Part shown: positions 47,752 to 60,200 of the stretch, piece by piece | Layout: each line of letters starts with the position of its first letter | Position numbering within the stretch: the first letter of the stretch is position 1 | From: Pegea sp. RAD2-039 | Taxonomy: Eukaryota; Chordata; Thaliacea; Salpida; Salpidae | NCBI GenBank assembly: GCA_034620365.1 | Contig: JAQGEQ010000078.1 | Location: 1-64,000 of the forward strand | Direction: 5' to 3' | DNA: 64,000 bases | Program-made: the position numbers and the translations under genes | Notes under the pieces: model-generated | The model's input: only the letters and a program-made list of their open reading frames with translations | What the model was told of the DNA's origin: nothing | The model's database searches: none

Positions 47752-47995
47752 AATTCCTCTTCAATCATATTTTATAGATTCAAAACTAAACAAAATATTT
47801 TTAAACTGATATTTATAAATTGAAATAAAAGTTTTTCGATTTTCTATAAAGAAGTTTGGATAAGTCAAAATATTTCTAAATAATTTCATTCATTCAATCA
47901 TTGCATGACTGCAGATAACAAATCTCATAGCTGCTTAGGTATTCATTGAGGGTTGGTTTTTACAAAATGGCGTATCGTACTAAATATCCATGAAA
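47752..47995. repeat. Dispersed repeat R1, copy 3
   Basis: Closely matches 5730-5975 over its whole length, including CATTGCATGACTGCAGATAA. It is cut at about 47995, where it joins the repeat at 47998-48790. Confidence 0.88.
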
Positions 47996-47997
47996 CC

Positions 47998-48790
47998 TAA
48001 ATTTCACCCAAAGTAGAGTAATTTTGTCAAACATAAGATGATTAGTTTGAGTTTGAAGAAGTATATAATGAAAGGTGGAAATATTTGTTGGTAGGAAATT
48101 CAGTTTAGTGGATTGGAGCTATATGTTAGTAAGCTCTAAAGAAGATTGAAGACTAACTGAGACAATACTAAAAAGCTTAGCATCTTTGACAAACCAAACT
48201 AAACTTTTCTAACTATTTAAATAGTATTTTAATACTATTTTAATACTAAGGAGCTTAGCCTCATTGACAAACAGAATTAAATTTTCATAACTATTTAGTG
48301 ATGTAAAACTGTCTGTGAAGTAATTGATATTAATTTTGAAAAGAAGATTGCAAATAATCCTGCTTTTAGAACATCATTTAAAATCTCAAGAAAACTTTAA
48401 GTAGTTCTACTTTGTTGTCGTCTATCTTTTCATAATCCATGAAGATAAAGTAGGTGTAGTATCAAATTATCTGAGAGTTTGTACTTCAATAGAAATTAAA
48501 ATTTTTCGATTATCTTTTTTATACTAAATTTAAAAGATAATTAGTTTCATCCTTGAATGAACAAGCTCACAATCTGACTTTCACAAAAAAGTTGTTTATT
48601 TTATTAATATTTTTGTTTTGTTTTTATAGTTTTTGGTAATCTACTTTACTTAAATAAATCAATAATCAATACTGCATACAAATTTTGATACTAAAAATAA
48701 TTTTATTAACAAAAAAAAATTTAAACTTTTTTATAGTTTCTTATAGAAATATCAAATTTTTTAGAAAATTCTCACTTATAACTATATATT
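47998..48790. repeat. Repeat shared with 11215-11900
   Basis: High identity to 11215-11900, in the same orientation, with a local expansion near 48180-48250 (TTTAATACTATTTTAATACTA) where AGCTTAGC... is repeated. It is placed right after R1, whereas in the left part of the window the two are 5 kb apart. Confidence 0.88.
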
Positions 48791-49640
48791 CTCTTCAGTA
48801 ACATTAAATTCACGAATACTAAACATATTACATATCTATGATTATAATATAATGCTTGTTAACACGAACCAACGACCTGGGACAGTGAAACTGGAGTTAA
48901 CAGATTGTAGCCTTTTTTGCATGAGTTTGCTTTCATAAAGTTACTAAACATAAAGTACTGGAGTTATTTATCTTTACTTTCTTAAACAAGTTACTTTTCG
49001 TACTTCATAGGTAGCGGAATATAGTGCAGCATACCCTATAATTGTAAATATATATTGTACATATAAATACATGTCTGAAGTATTTAACATAGATATATGT
49101 TAGCTTATTGTTTTTCAGGTTTCTAATAATTTCTAAATCAAACTATTATGTATATACTATGGAACATATTACCTCCGATTAAACTAATTAAACTATTTTA
49201 TTTAAATCAATAGGGTAATTATTTCATATTATCAAAAACCGTTTTTAAAATTTCGAAAATCACTTTTTCGTTTGTTAAATTTTATAATAGATACAATATA
49301 AAAAAATCAAACTGAATTTTGAAGATGCTATTGCATTCATATTTGATGATTGTTTTTTACTGGGTAAAAAGCAACTTGTAAGTGTTTAAATCAGTTGTAA
49401 GGGTAAATTAAACTCTACTAATTACGTTTCATGTTTATAGTAAATCAATCTCGAATGTATTTGGATGAAATGCTCGGTTTAAAATGGGCAACTCTTTCCT
49501 TAAAAATAAAGCTCCTGTTAAATTTCTTAGTCAAAAAGTTTAGTTTTGAATTTTAATTAATTTGTAAGAGTGGTACTTCAGGGTACTAGGACTTGTGAAA
49601 AACGTTTACAAGTCTACCTCAATGTTTTGAATTGAGTTAA
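48791..49640. other. AT-rich spacer, nothing recognised
   Basis: Contains one short less AT-rich patch at 48855-48905 bounded by GTTAAC on both sides. No ORF or repeat recognised. Confidence 0.4.
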
Positions 49641-49689
49641 AACGTGAAATATCGCCCTTCATGAACAAAAAGATAGGTTTTCAAAAAAA

Positions 49690-49850
49690 ACGTTTGAATA
49701 AGATGCTGTACTTTTTGTTCTTGATAAGTTCCAGGCACAGGTGGTACATGAATAGACCCAGGTTGTACACCAGTAATCGAGTAGTAGTTTTTTCTCATGT
49801 TGTTGTAGAGCAAGTAATTCTGTTTCTTTTCTTTGTTGTTTTTAATATCA
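49690..49850 (-). pseudogene. Possible coding relic with a frameshift
   Basis: On the minus strand, after an AAAGAAACAG acceptor-like site, one frame reads ELLALQQHEKK; from an A-run (GAGAAAAAAC) the next frame reads YYSITGVQPGSIHVPPVPGT and QEQKVQHLIQT. Joined, these look like one proline- and glutamine-containing coding stretch broken by a slip in the A-run. Family unknown. The 127-codon plus-strand ORF over the same region is hydrophobic low-complexity and less convincing. Confidence 0.3.
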
Positions 49851-50299
49851 TATTATTTTGTTTTTTCAAATGTATTCGAAAGTATAAATCATTAATTGGT
49901 TGCAGTTATTCTTTCACAGTTTACTTTCTCCTTATTTTGCTGCCTATAAACAGAAAAATTAAATTTGAAAAAGTAACTAGTTTAATTCTATTCTTTTTCA
50001 AAGTGATGAAATCATTTTTAGCAGATCAGCAACATCAAACTTAACATATCAAACTTAAAGATAAATCTTAAGTATAAAAAAAATAATTTGCCTTACCTAG
50101 GCTTCTCATAGGCTATATATAACTAAACTTAAATTTGAAAAACTGGTTTAAACTCTAATAAAATTCTTTTATCGCAGCACATTTTTCATTCTTGCTACTT
50201 GGCTATAATAACCACTTGTCCCACATCTTCTCTTTCACATCTTCTTCGCACACAATTGAGAATATAATCTTTTCAGCCAAAGACGTCACTTCGATAAGC

Positions 50300-51850
50300 C
50301 CATTATCAATTCTTGCAAGCATCAAAAAGATAATTCTTGTATGACATTATGTATATTCTTTAACGCGGCCCATTAATAACAAACTTTTCCGTTTAAAACC
50401 TCTTTTGCATTCTCATGATTTTACATTTGTTTCTATTACTAAAACTTGGTTGAACCCCTTGCATCCTGACTCCTTTCTAGTTGACAGTAATCTTTTTTGT
50501 GTTTTGCGTTGTGACAGGCTGTATTATAAGTTTGACATTGTTTAATAATTTACAAGACATCGCTGGCACCAAAGTTCACCCAAATTCAGACCTATGACAT
50601 TCAATGTCCAGGATTTGAGATGATCACTTTTGATTCTCGTTACTCAAAGTCCGAATTTTATCGTTTAATGTTTACCTACGTATACTTATGTAAAATATAC
50701 CCCCCTCTAAAATGACTAGTCATTTGATGGAACACCATTTAATATCTAATGATCAGCATGGCTTTGTAAAACGGAGATCCTCCATAAATCAATATCTTCA
50801 ACATTAAGCTATTAACTTGCAATCTTTTAAAATTTCCAAGGGCTCTACACGTAGTAGAAGATTTCAACTTAAATCAATATCTTCTGAAGACTGTCCATAA
50901 AGTAGCAATTTAGAATCTAGCCCATAGGGTCTGAACCTTTAATTTGTTTCTCATAAGCCAGCTGCACATTCCATAAACGGATATTTTATTAATGGATTTA
51001 AGATACACGAATATCTTCGGCCCTAGAGCTTGGCTATATTTCTAAATTATTATTATGATTATGTTTATAAAATCTTTGCAAAATCAATTAGAGTTTTTTT
51101 ACCATATTGTAAAAACCACTAATCGTAATAATCCTTAATATAAAAATGATTTTTCTTTATTAACCTACTTAAATAGTACATATGTCCAATTCTTATTTAC
51201 GCTGTCTGTATATAGTTGACGTATTAAGTTGAAGATTAAAAAAGATTAAATGTGTTCAGATGACATTTATGAGATTGGAAAGCAGGAAACTAAAATTAAA
51301 AAAAAATAATCATAAACATCGTCTCAGCTTTTCAAATTTGGATACTTTGGAAATTCGACAGATTAAATACGAATTATATCTTATACTTGAAATTACAAAA
51401 ATTTAATATGACTTTAAGTTTAATTTTTTTTATTACATCTTTTCTTAAGTTATATCAACTCAGACAGCGCACATTAGACTGGTATATTGGCCAGAGCAAG
51501 TTTTTTGCTTCTCAATAAATTTTAAGAACCAGCTGCCATCAGACCTCGTCAGAATCACTTGCGCTGTTTAACCAAAAGTGAAACTGTTTTAATACTGCCA
51601 ACATTGTTTTTTCTAAATTGTAATGTAGTTTTATTTTTTATTTATTTAATCTTCTATACAATTATTTACTATTATATTGTATGGGTACTACTCAAATGGC
51701 AAATGTAACACTTTTTTCTTTTTATGTCTGCATGTTAGATACATAATATGTATATACACATGTTATATATCATATTACTTGTGAGAAAGTGTGTTAGCAA
51801 TAAGTGCTGTTTTCAGGCGCTTTCCTTCAACTTTCCAGAAGATTGTTACT
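50300..51850 (+). mobile_element. Decayed CR1-like LINE fragment (copy B)
   Basis: Same deletions and breaks as the copy at 240-1790, confirming that insertion and decay came before the segmental duplication. Contains endonuclease, RT and 3' UTR remnants only. Confidence 0.75.
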
Positions 51851-53331
51851 TTGAAAGCACTGATCAGTACAATTGTTAATATCAAGTTTGAACTCACTTT
51901 TACAGTTATTTTGTGGTGGCCTTTATCTTTCCTTAAAACTGAATATACTTTCGAAAAATGATCAATTTTAGATTATAAATAAACTTTACTATTAAAAAGT
52001 ACATGATGTTATACACTCAAGCACAATAAACCTTATTGAAAAAGATTTAATTTGGTTTGTGGTATAAATGCAAAGTTTTAAAAGTAAGTACTAATAACAA
52101 AATACAACAAACATATATTATCAGCTTACGACAATAAGGGTTTGCTAAGTTTCTATCTTTGCTATACTTATACATAAAGAGTATTTTAAAAATATTAATT
52201 TTGACTGATAATTTAAAACCAAAAAATTTAACCAAAGTAATAGATATTTTGGTGAACATAAGCTATAAGTAACAAAATGAAAATATTTTTATGAGATTAA
52301 ACTGTGCTTTATAGAAGTTTCAAAGTTTTGAAGCTTTAAGGGCCACATTTTATATTGAAGGCAGTCGAGAAACGCAGATTTTTTACAGTAAAAGAAGTCA
52401 TTAAAGTACAAAAACTCCACTGGCAACCAATTAATGACACTAATAGTGTCCAGTAGACTTAAATTAAGCAAAAAATTGAACAGTTGAATCTAGTAATAAG
52501 AAAGCTCTGACAAAAGTAACTTTTTCATTTGAAACAATTCCGTTATCGTGAACATATTTAAGAATAAAATAGTTATATTAGCTGTATAGTTTTCAAATAT
52601 TTATGTATCAAGTAGATATGTCGCAAGATGTCTTATATTTCAAATCAAATATTTATCAGGAAAAACATTTTAAACAAAATAACCTCACTAATGGAAGTAT
52701 TTCTATTACTAATTGACAATTTTCCACTTTAAAATGATTATTTTACGTCACTATCTACAAAAATGTAGCTTAAAATAATATGATTCACTCAATCAATAGG
52801 TTAGCTTAGTTAAAAAAGATTTCAGCATTATTTGAATTTTTTAAAGAGTTGTTTAGAGAAAGAAGACAAATGAAAGTAACAACTATAACTATCAAATCAG
52901 TGAGATGATCTTTGTTATCAAGCTGTAAGTTGCCTCTTTTTCTTAAAAATTATTTTAAAGATTAATTAAATCATCTATTTCTTTAATTCTAGCAAGGCCT
53001 CAATACCTGACTGTAGTAAATATTATCAGCTCAAAATGACCATCAATCAATATTATCTTGGAAATTCTAAAAGCTTGCAAATTTTTGGTGCATTTGATCT
53101 AATGCATTTACTATCAAAATTATATTTTCATCTCTATCAATATAGCAAGGCTTTCCTGGTGCAAAATGCATTCTTCTACAAAAAAAAAGTAATGAAACAG
53201 ACGACACTATTTAATTTTTCCTTTGAAAGTAGACGAATTATTTTAGTTTTGAAACACTCGATAGAAGTTATCAAGAGACATCTGTAGCTGCGTTTGAGAA
53301 CCTCTGGTCTAGATCCTACACTCAGTTACAC
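51851..53331. other. Spacer of copy B, no supported gene
   Basis: Corresponds to 1791-3255. An 83-codon plus-strand ORF (53036-53287) is open here, but the copy at 2966-3213 has an early stop, so coding is doubtful. Confidence 0.4.
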
Positions 53332-53645
53332 TTAGAAACTGTTGCTACGTGATCGTGCATCTTGTTGCCGCTGAGTAGATTCCATCTCACGCTGCCTTGC
53401 TTCACGAACTTCTTGTTGGATACGTTCTCTTTCTTCTGCTAGTCGCTGATGTTCTTGCTCTAATCGTTGGCATTGTTCCGCTGCTTCCATTTCCCTTCTT
53501 CTTAATATAAAAAACAATAGAAATTACATAATCAAAAAGATCCTAACTTATTTTCTAAGTTTTCTAATTACCGAATGAAGATTGAAATAGGCAAAATAGA
53601 ATATATGAATACTCACACATAATTAGGAATTTCTCGGTCTTGCAT
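53332..53645 (-). CDS. EQ-family small coiled-coil protein (EQ1, copy B)
   Basis: Exon 1 53645-53617 (29 nt, identical MQDREIPNY), 116-nt intron, exon 2 53500-53332. The product is 65 residues: a single base change turns the Glu codon after SNSF into TAA, removing the last two residues of copy A. Substitutions elsewhere (Glu to Ala in QRLAEERE, Thr to Ile in ERIQQEV, Ala to Thr in MESTQR) leave the helix intact. Splice sites, TATA and leader are conserved. Confidence 0.72.
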
Positions 53646-55022
53646 TTTGAAACAATCGAAATTCTTGTCAAAATTAATCTGAAAATCTTTTTTAAAACTT
53701 TTATAATAAACTCAACAGCTGAAGTGGGTTATAAGACTAGTCTGTTTATAACAACTCCTTTAAGTATAAAGAACTGAACTTTTTTCCAACTCTTTTAAGA
53801 AGAAGATCTTGTGAATCAGAAAAAAAGAAAAAAGAGAAGATATTACTCCAAATATCAGTTGAATTCATCATCAAAAGAATTATAGTTTTAAAAAGTATGC
53901 GTCATTTGAAGAAAAAGGTGATTAGGTTAAAAGTAATTAAATCTATTTTCAAAGACGTCAAATAGTAATTATTCTCTTTTATTTTCTTTTATTTCTTTTG
54001 TCATTTTGTTTATTTAAAGAAGTTTTCTTTACTATTTAAGAAGCTGAAAATTTCACTTTGTATAATATTTAGACTGACTAAACTCTTAAAAAAACTATAA
54101 TTTAATCATATTATTATGTTTAGTTTGTACTTTTTTAGTGAAAATAAAACTGTGCAAAACCACATTAGCTCATTAACATTATTTAGACAAATAGTAATAA
54201 CTAACAAAAGAATTAACAAAAAGAGTAAACAAAAATAACCTTAAAAAAATAGAACCGTCCATATTATTATTTACTTAATTACTACTTTGGTTTTTTATTA
54301 CCTTTCACATGTCAAAGTTCGAAACTCTTATGAGTAAATATGACTGATTAAACAGGTAGGTTGGAAAAAATCAGAAAAAAAAGATCATCACATAAGATAC
54401 TTCAAATGTTAAAACTAAATTCGAATCATTCAGAAAATGAAATTTTTTTTACAGACCAAAACTGCCATATTTGTTTTTTCATTCAATTTTTTGACATAAA
54501 AGTCTATCAGGTTTTAAATTCAAAGTATTTCTTACTAAAAACTTACAGCTTTCTTACATTTTTTTAACTTAAGTTAATTTTTGGTATACTTCTTAAGATG
54601 TTAATCATTACATAATCATTTTAAAAACAATTTCTGTTTGAATTGTTTCAAAGTTTCAAAGTTGCTTAACAAAAATCATAAAAGGTCCAAAAAACAATAT
54701 TCAGAAAAAAATGTTTTATTAAATTGTGTTTCATTTGTATACAAACAGCAAATATACGGCATTAATTGATAAACAACTGAACATCTCTAATTAAAATCTT
54801 GCATAAATTAGCAAAAAATAACAAAGTTGATAAAAAACTTAAATTGTTTCTTATACTCAAAATCAAAATGTTTTATAAACGCAAAATATAATATTTTTTG
54901 CTAAATTTGAATTATTCAAAGTTTTATAAGTTATACTTTGAATTTGAAGATATGATCGAATAGTTGCTGTTTAGGTAGGACTTAATGACATTTTTTTCTG
55001 AAACTTAAAAATAATTTGATCT
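53501..55022. other. EQ1-EQ2 spacer of copy B
   Basis: Holds the EQ1 copy-B intron, exon 1 and promoter (TATAAAC near 53750 on the minus strand); otherwise AT-rich and without a supported gene. Confidence 0.4.
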
Positions 55023-55298
55023 CTATCGATCAGGTTTGTCTTCTTGTTCTCGACGGCGTCTTTCGTCTTCTTGCAGTCGTAGATTTTCCATCTCTCTCTC
55101 CATTGCCTCACGAGCTTGTTGTAGAGCGCGTTCCCTTTCTTCAGCTTCCAATTGTTGTCTCCTGCAACCAAGAAAATGAAATGAATTACAAACTGCTTTA
55201 GTTTCACATGTATCAAACTACAAAGTTTATATTAATATTAACAGAACAACGATTCTTCTATATACTCACACATCATCTGGAAGATTTAACTCTTGCAT
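55023..55298 (-). CDS. EQ-family small helical protein (EQ2, copy B)
   Basis: Exon 1 55298-55270 (MQELNLPDD plus two bases), 108-nt intron, exon 2 55161-55023; 55 residues as in copy A. Differences are conservative for a charged helix: Arg to Gln (RQQLEAEE), Glu to Gln (LQQAREAM), Gln-Arg-Asp to Glu-Arg-Glu (EREMENL), Glu to Asp (LQEDERR). No gaps or stops, which suggests the frame has been kept since duplication. Confidence 0.72.
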
Positions 55299-55800
55299 TT
55301 TGAAATGATAAAAGATTTTTTGTCGAAATTGATATGAAAAGATTTTAAAAGACTGTAACAATAAGCTCAACAGTTGAAGTAAGTAATAAGAGTGGTTTCT
55401 TTTAAGCACTTCTTTCAGTTACAAAGCTAAACTCTTCGCAGTTTACATTATAAAATGATTACCTTAAAAACTCCTTTATATATCAAAGTAATCATCAATC
55501 AGTATTTAGAATTACATAATTTTACGTCCAGAATCACTTTAGTCATCAGCCAGGAAATGTAATTTGAGACTTAATGACTCACTTTTGGAAAAGGGTAATT
55601 AGTTTGAATGAAATTTAGTTTACTCGGAAATACTTTGATCCGTCATGATTTGTAATTAGTTCGATTACTTTTTTAAAGATTATTTTAACTTTTATCTTGA
55701 TGAATAAGGAACTAGATGAATAAAGTCTGTGACTGGAAAATCTTATTTTTTATGGTACGGTTGATCTAAAAAGTAAACAGCTTAATGTGAACCAATTCAC

Positions 55801-56339
55801 TTTTTTAAAGGTAGTGAAAAAATTGGATTTAGTTTAAGAGCTACAACCTTTTGATAAAATAGTTAGCGGTAGCATATTGGGCTTATAAGTGAATCATATT
55901 TTAACAGTTTTCAGTAAATTAAACCTAAAATGTAAAATAAGATTTTAATTTACTTTTATCAAGCTATTTGTTATTTATGCTAATTAGTTGTCTAAACTTT
56001 TAATATTTGGTACAAACTAGATGAAACTATCAAATTGAACAAACTGAATTATTAAAGTTACTAAAATAAGACTTGAATTGCAAGCATTCAACTAAGTTTA
56101 ACATTTTTCGATCAAATTGTAAACTTTCTCTTTTTACGATTTGATATGAAATCTGAAGAGCTTTAATAGCTACTTTACTGTCGTAGTATTTTTGTTATTT
56201 TAGATTTTGATTTGCAACCACATCATTACTTTAAACAAAATAATAATGTTGAAAAATTTTCAATTGACATTCAGTTGATGAAAGCACAAGTTGTTCTTTT
56301 CAACCTCATAACCTTTTATTAATACTTTTTTTCATGAGA
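55801..56339. other. AT-rich spacer, nothing recognised
   Basis: No gene or repeat seen between the end of the segmental duplication and the LINE debris. Confidence 0.4.
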
Positions 56340-57560
56340 CCAAAATGACTAAAATCGAATGATCCACAGCAACCATAGCCAGCGTTTAGCGCATGTAGAT
56401 CACCAACACCAACCTAGCCCAGAAAAAATCAGTGCGTGAAACTAGAAAAGTATTTCACAGATTTGTAGAAAAATGCTTCAATGAGTTCTGGCTTTGCAAA
56501 GTGCAAAGAACCAAGCTACAATAGCAAGAAGTGACGCAAAACCTGTATGCGAAGGGATAAGGGGTGTAACCTACAAAGCGTATAACAGCTCCTTGCAATC
56601 TTCTAGGGGAAAGAAATTATAATACAAAGTGAAGCAAATAAGGAGGTAGTTGAGCATTTTTTCGCTTCATTACTCCAAAAAACATCTGGAAAACACTGCA
56701 CTAGAGCAACTACAACGTTTTCATTCATAACTTAAATTACAAATAACAAGAGAAGAATCCAGCAAAGTCATTTCGCAATGGGTTTTAGAAAACACCTGGT
56801 AGCGATGATATAATAAATGATCAGCTAATATTGTAAACTTGCATGCTGCCCCTTTTATTTGGTATTTCAATCAGATGTGAAGTTCCACAACACATGTGTG
56901 ATGCAAAGAAAATAACATTAGTTGAAAATAGGGGTGCTAAACCTAATTGTAGTAATTATACAGGAATATTCTTACCCCGCATTGTAGCTATGTATTTTTC
57001 ATGTGCTACTTTCTCACCAGCAATAATTGGTTGAAAGAATGTAAGAATTAATATCTCGAAGAAATAATAACACATAGTCCTTCTTACGTCACGTTCATTC
57101 ACCTAACCGAAGCTTTAGACTTTGTCAGTAAAGAAAGTCTACTTTCGATACTGTTGAAGATTGGCTGTCCACCAAGCCTCTTTAATACGGTGAATTCATT
57201 TCACATGGGCATTAAGTTGACAGTCCAGTAAGACAAAAGCTGCTTTGAGCCATTTACTATCAGACGGAACTAAATATGGATGTTACGTAGCCCCAACGCT
57301 CTTTGGGATTTTCTTCTCATTTTTATGAGTTTTATAAGTCAATCTTCATTCAAGATCTGACCAAATTATTTTTACTAAATCACATACAAAAGCGAAGAAC
57401 GAGGTTAATTTTTTACCATGCATGACCTTCTTTTAGCAAAAGATATATCTGCTGTTGAACCGATTTTCATTAGCTTGTACAAACGTTGAAGTGAAAATCA
57501 GTTTTTAAAATATAAAACTTCTCAGTCAACGTGTTATCGTTCCATAGCCAATCAACATTT
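56340..57560 (+). mobile_element. Fragment of a second LINE family, plus strand
   Basis: Less AT-rich. Frames around 56480-56530 resemble the linker region of a non-LTR ORF2; 56765-57015 gives reverse-transcriptase N-terminal sequence (ENRGAKPNCSNYTGIFLP corresponds to the KNKG..DCSNYRGISLL motif), and 57290-57330 resembles the ..APTLFGIFFS motif. Many stops and shifts. A matching relic lies in the opposite orientation at 59390-60200. Confidence 0.65.
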
Positions 57561-57639
57561 ATGGCTGTGACGTATGGTTGTACATAATCTTGTCTGTCTA
57601 GGCTCAAAAATAACATCATCAATATCGATAAAAGCCGAG

Positions 57640-58080
57640 ATTAACCGCTGTATTGGTAAGACATTGGGTACATTTAAAAGTACCTATATTCAAATACCGT
57701 CTCTATAAGCTTACTTTTTAACTCTTGCAATATCGATGTCATCTCTCCAACCTCGTACTGCTATTTAAAGTCATTAACGGTTTCTGTCATTTTAATTTCA
57801 ATGATCTTTTATAAGATCACATTTTTTACAAGCAACTTCAGAGGCTATTTAGCCCACTCAATAATTTTAATAATACCCAGTGATATGAAAGCTTTCTTTT
57901 TAGGATAACCAATGTTTGGAACTCTCTTCTCGGCTGTATTAAATCGTCAGAATTCATCACCTCTTTTAAAGTTATGCTAAAAAGTTTATACTCTTTAACA
58001 GGTGAATATGTTTTTATTTCATTCACTTATACTTGTTTCAATTGTTTTATTTTTATTTTTTTTCCGTGCAATTGCAGTAT
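57640..58080 (+). mobile_element. 3' end of a LINE ORF2, plus strand
   Basis: Frames read LFKVINGFCHFNFNDL and FRITNVWNSLLGCIKSSEF, then ITSFKVMLKSLYS, which is the usual C-terminal block of CR1/L2-type ORF2 proteins (compare TISTWNNLPSEIV in the large LINE), followed by a T-rich tail. It may be the end of the element at 56.3-57.6 kb or a separate insertion. Confidence 0.55.
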
Positions 58081-58389
58081 TTCTATATTAATTCATGTTT
58101 CTAGTTTATAACTAGTAATATAAATCAAGTAATAATCAAGATTGATCTAATTAATTATTGAATATATTTTGAAAAAAAAACATTTAACAAAATAATAATT
58201 TAAACTAATTTCTTAGCTATGTGTATTCCTTTTTTGTTATAATATTTTAACAAATTATATTCAATTTTTGCTTTAATTAAGTAACAAAATAATTGGATAA
58301 AACATGGCAGTATAATCATAATAGTAAAAAATACAAGAATTTAGATTAATAAATATTAAGAATGTGGAAAGTGAATATCAAAAAGCTTC

Positions 58390-59380
58390 TAGTTGTGAAT
58401 GGCGATATTGCGAATAATAGAATAAGGCAGTGCTAGAGAGTAAGCGGTTGTTCTTAGAAATAAAATAGAGATATGGTGTTGGAGGCTGATAATCTTAAAA
58501 AAGATGTATTGACCATTATGTCAAGACCAATCTTCTCAGAGACATTTGTAAGAATGTTGGAGAAGGAAAGAGGAGTATTGCCAACATCGGCTATAAAAAC
58601 GCTATTAAATTGATTGTTTAGCAACTCAGATTTATTTTCTGGTTCCATCACAAGTTGGTCGCTTTTATCAAGTAAGGGAAGAATTTGAGATCTCGCCTTA
58701 AGCTTGCGATTTATGAAACCAAAAAGCGTTTTCTTACAAGGTGAAGATAAAACTGCACTTTTTGTTCCTAAATATAAATTACAAATAGATTTCTTGTAAA
58801 CTATACAAAGATCTTTGCACAGAGATTTGATGGAAGGCCCTGCATTTGTTTGTATAAGAGATAATGTATAAAGATTTGGACAAATTTAACTTGTTTTTGA
58901 TTCTATAAAAAGGTATGAATTTCTTAATTTACTCCTTAACGATGTTAGTAAGCCTTGAGTAAATAGTATTGATGTTTTCGGTAGAGTTGAAAACAGAAAT
59001 CCAACACCTGATAGAAACTCATTAATACCATCATAATTTATACGATAAAAATTCCGTTTTCTTGGAGTTTTAACGTTCATGGAGAAAGTTTGATGAAGTT
59101 TGAATTTAATCATGTTGTGATCGCATGTTTGAGCAAAAAATTGTTTGATCAACGTAGATAATGTTCTGAGGTGTGATAAGAAGATCCAAGGTATTATCCA
59201 CTAGCTTTGGTTAGAAAAATAACCATCTGAGATAGAATATTGGCATCGAGGAAGCTTACAAAGGCATGAATTAAGGAAAGCTACTTAAAGAAGTAACTTC
59301 GTCATTAATTTACTGAACTTTGAGTAATTTTTATAAATGGACTTTGAGTGATGAAAATCAAAAGCGGTCATTTTAAATGC
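58390..59380 (-). mobile_element. CR1-like LINE fragment, middle of ORF2
   Basis: On the minus strand it covers the end of the endonuclease to the start of the RT: CDHNMIKFKLHQTFSMNVKT (near 59130), FLSGVGF, then KKTFFG/GFINRKLK-like and MMEPENKSELLNNQFNSVFI (near 58600-58650). It corresponds to about 43350-44480 of the large LINE, with frameshifts. Both ends are truncated. Confidence 0.85.
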
Positions 59381-59389
59381 CAGACAAAA

Positions 59390-60200
59390 ATGAACGCAAT
59401 ATAAAACGACTTCTGTCGTTCTTTGCATTTTTTCTGTAGTTAACGCACAGAAAATAGTTAGGCAGAACGTTTAGATCTGAAATCGCATTGTAACTCAGCA
59501 CAGATTTTTGTTAGCCAATGTTTGCAGACGAGAAAGTGACAAAGGGGCAAATGCTTTGCCTACATTCCTCTGTAATTATTACAATCAGACTTGACACCCT
59601 TGTATTTTTACAATGTCATGATATTTGCATGTCTTGTGGAGCATTATAGAGAAGAGAAAGAAGACAATTTTTGCATTACTTTAGCAAGTCAGGTGGTTTA
59701 TTGTCGCTACCAGGTGCTTTTCCAAAACCTATTACAGAAATGACTTTTTTAATTTATTCGTTTGTTGCTTCAAAGTCTAGAACCTGTACGATTGGTAAAC
59801 GTTCCAGTTTATCCAGCGTAGTGTCCATCATGGTATTTTGTTAGGAGTAGAGAAGCGAATTCAACTTTATTGTAAAACAAACTCTGTAGCAGATTGCAAT
59901 GGAACTGTTAGACGTTTTGTGGGTCCAGTTGCACTACTATCGGACAGGATTTGGTACCATCCCTTGCTGTTGCAGCTTGGGTCTTTGCACTTTTGCACAT
60001 TTTCTTGTAGGTCAGCGAAATGTATTTTTATCTTCACGCAAATTGCTGAGAGTTTTTGGGCTGAGTTCATATTGTTGCCTTTCATGCGCTTGGCGCTTCC
60101 CTTCAGCGAGAGGAGGAAATATTTTCTTCGAATCAATGAGTCTTCTTTCCAAGAGTGGACTATCGTAGATTTTAACCTTCATTTTAGATTGAGCTAAGAA
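59390..60200 (-). mobile_element. Fragment of the second LINE family, minus strand
   Basis: Minus-strand frames include GFGKAPGSDNKPPDLLK (the RT KAPGsDgip motif, near 59700) and NLCAELQ/CDFRSKRSA-type sequence near 59480, preceded upstream by linker-like frames at 59850-60180. Similar words occur at 56760-56800 in the plus-strand fragment. The plus-strand ORFs at 59838-60197 and the minus-strand 89-codon ORF are shadows or relic frames. Confidence 0.6.

Larger units (their letters stand above)
50067..55800. repeat. Segmental duplication, copy B
   Basis: Direct repeat of 1-5730. Identity is high throughout. The two EQ genes are intact here too. Homology ends near 55790 (after GGTACGGTTG and AAAAGTAAACAG), at about the same place where copy A switches to R1, so this is a true duplication breakpoint. 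Confidence 0.92.

Noticed and set aside
49661..50044. 127-codon plus-strand ORF
   Set aside because: Hydrophobic low-complexity composition expected from T-rich DNA; a more protein-like relic lies on the opposite strand.
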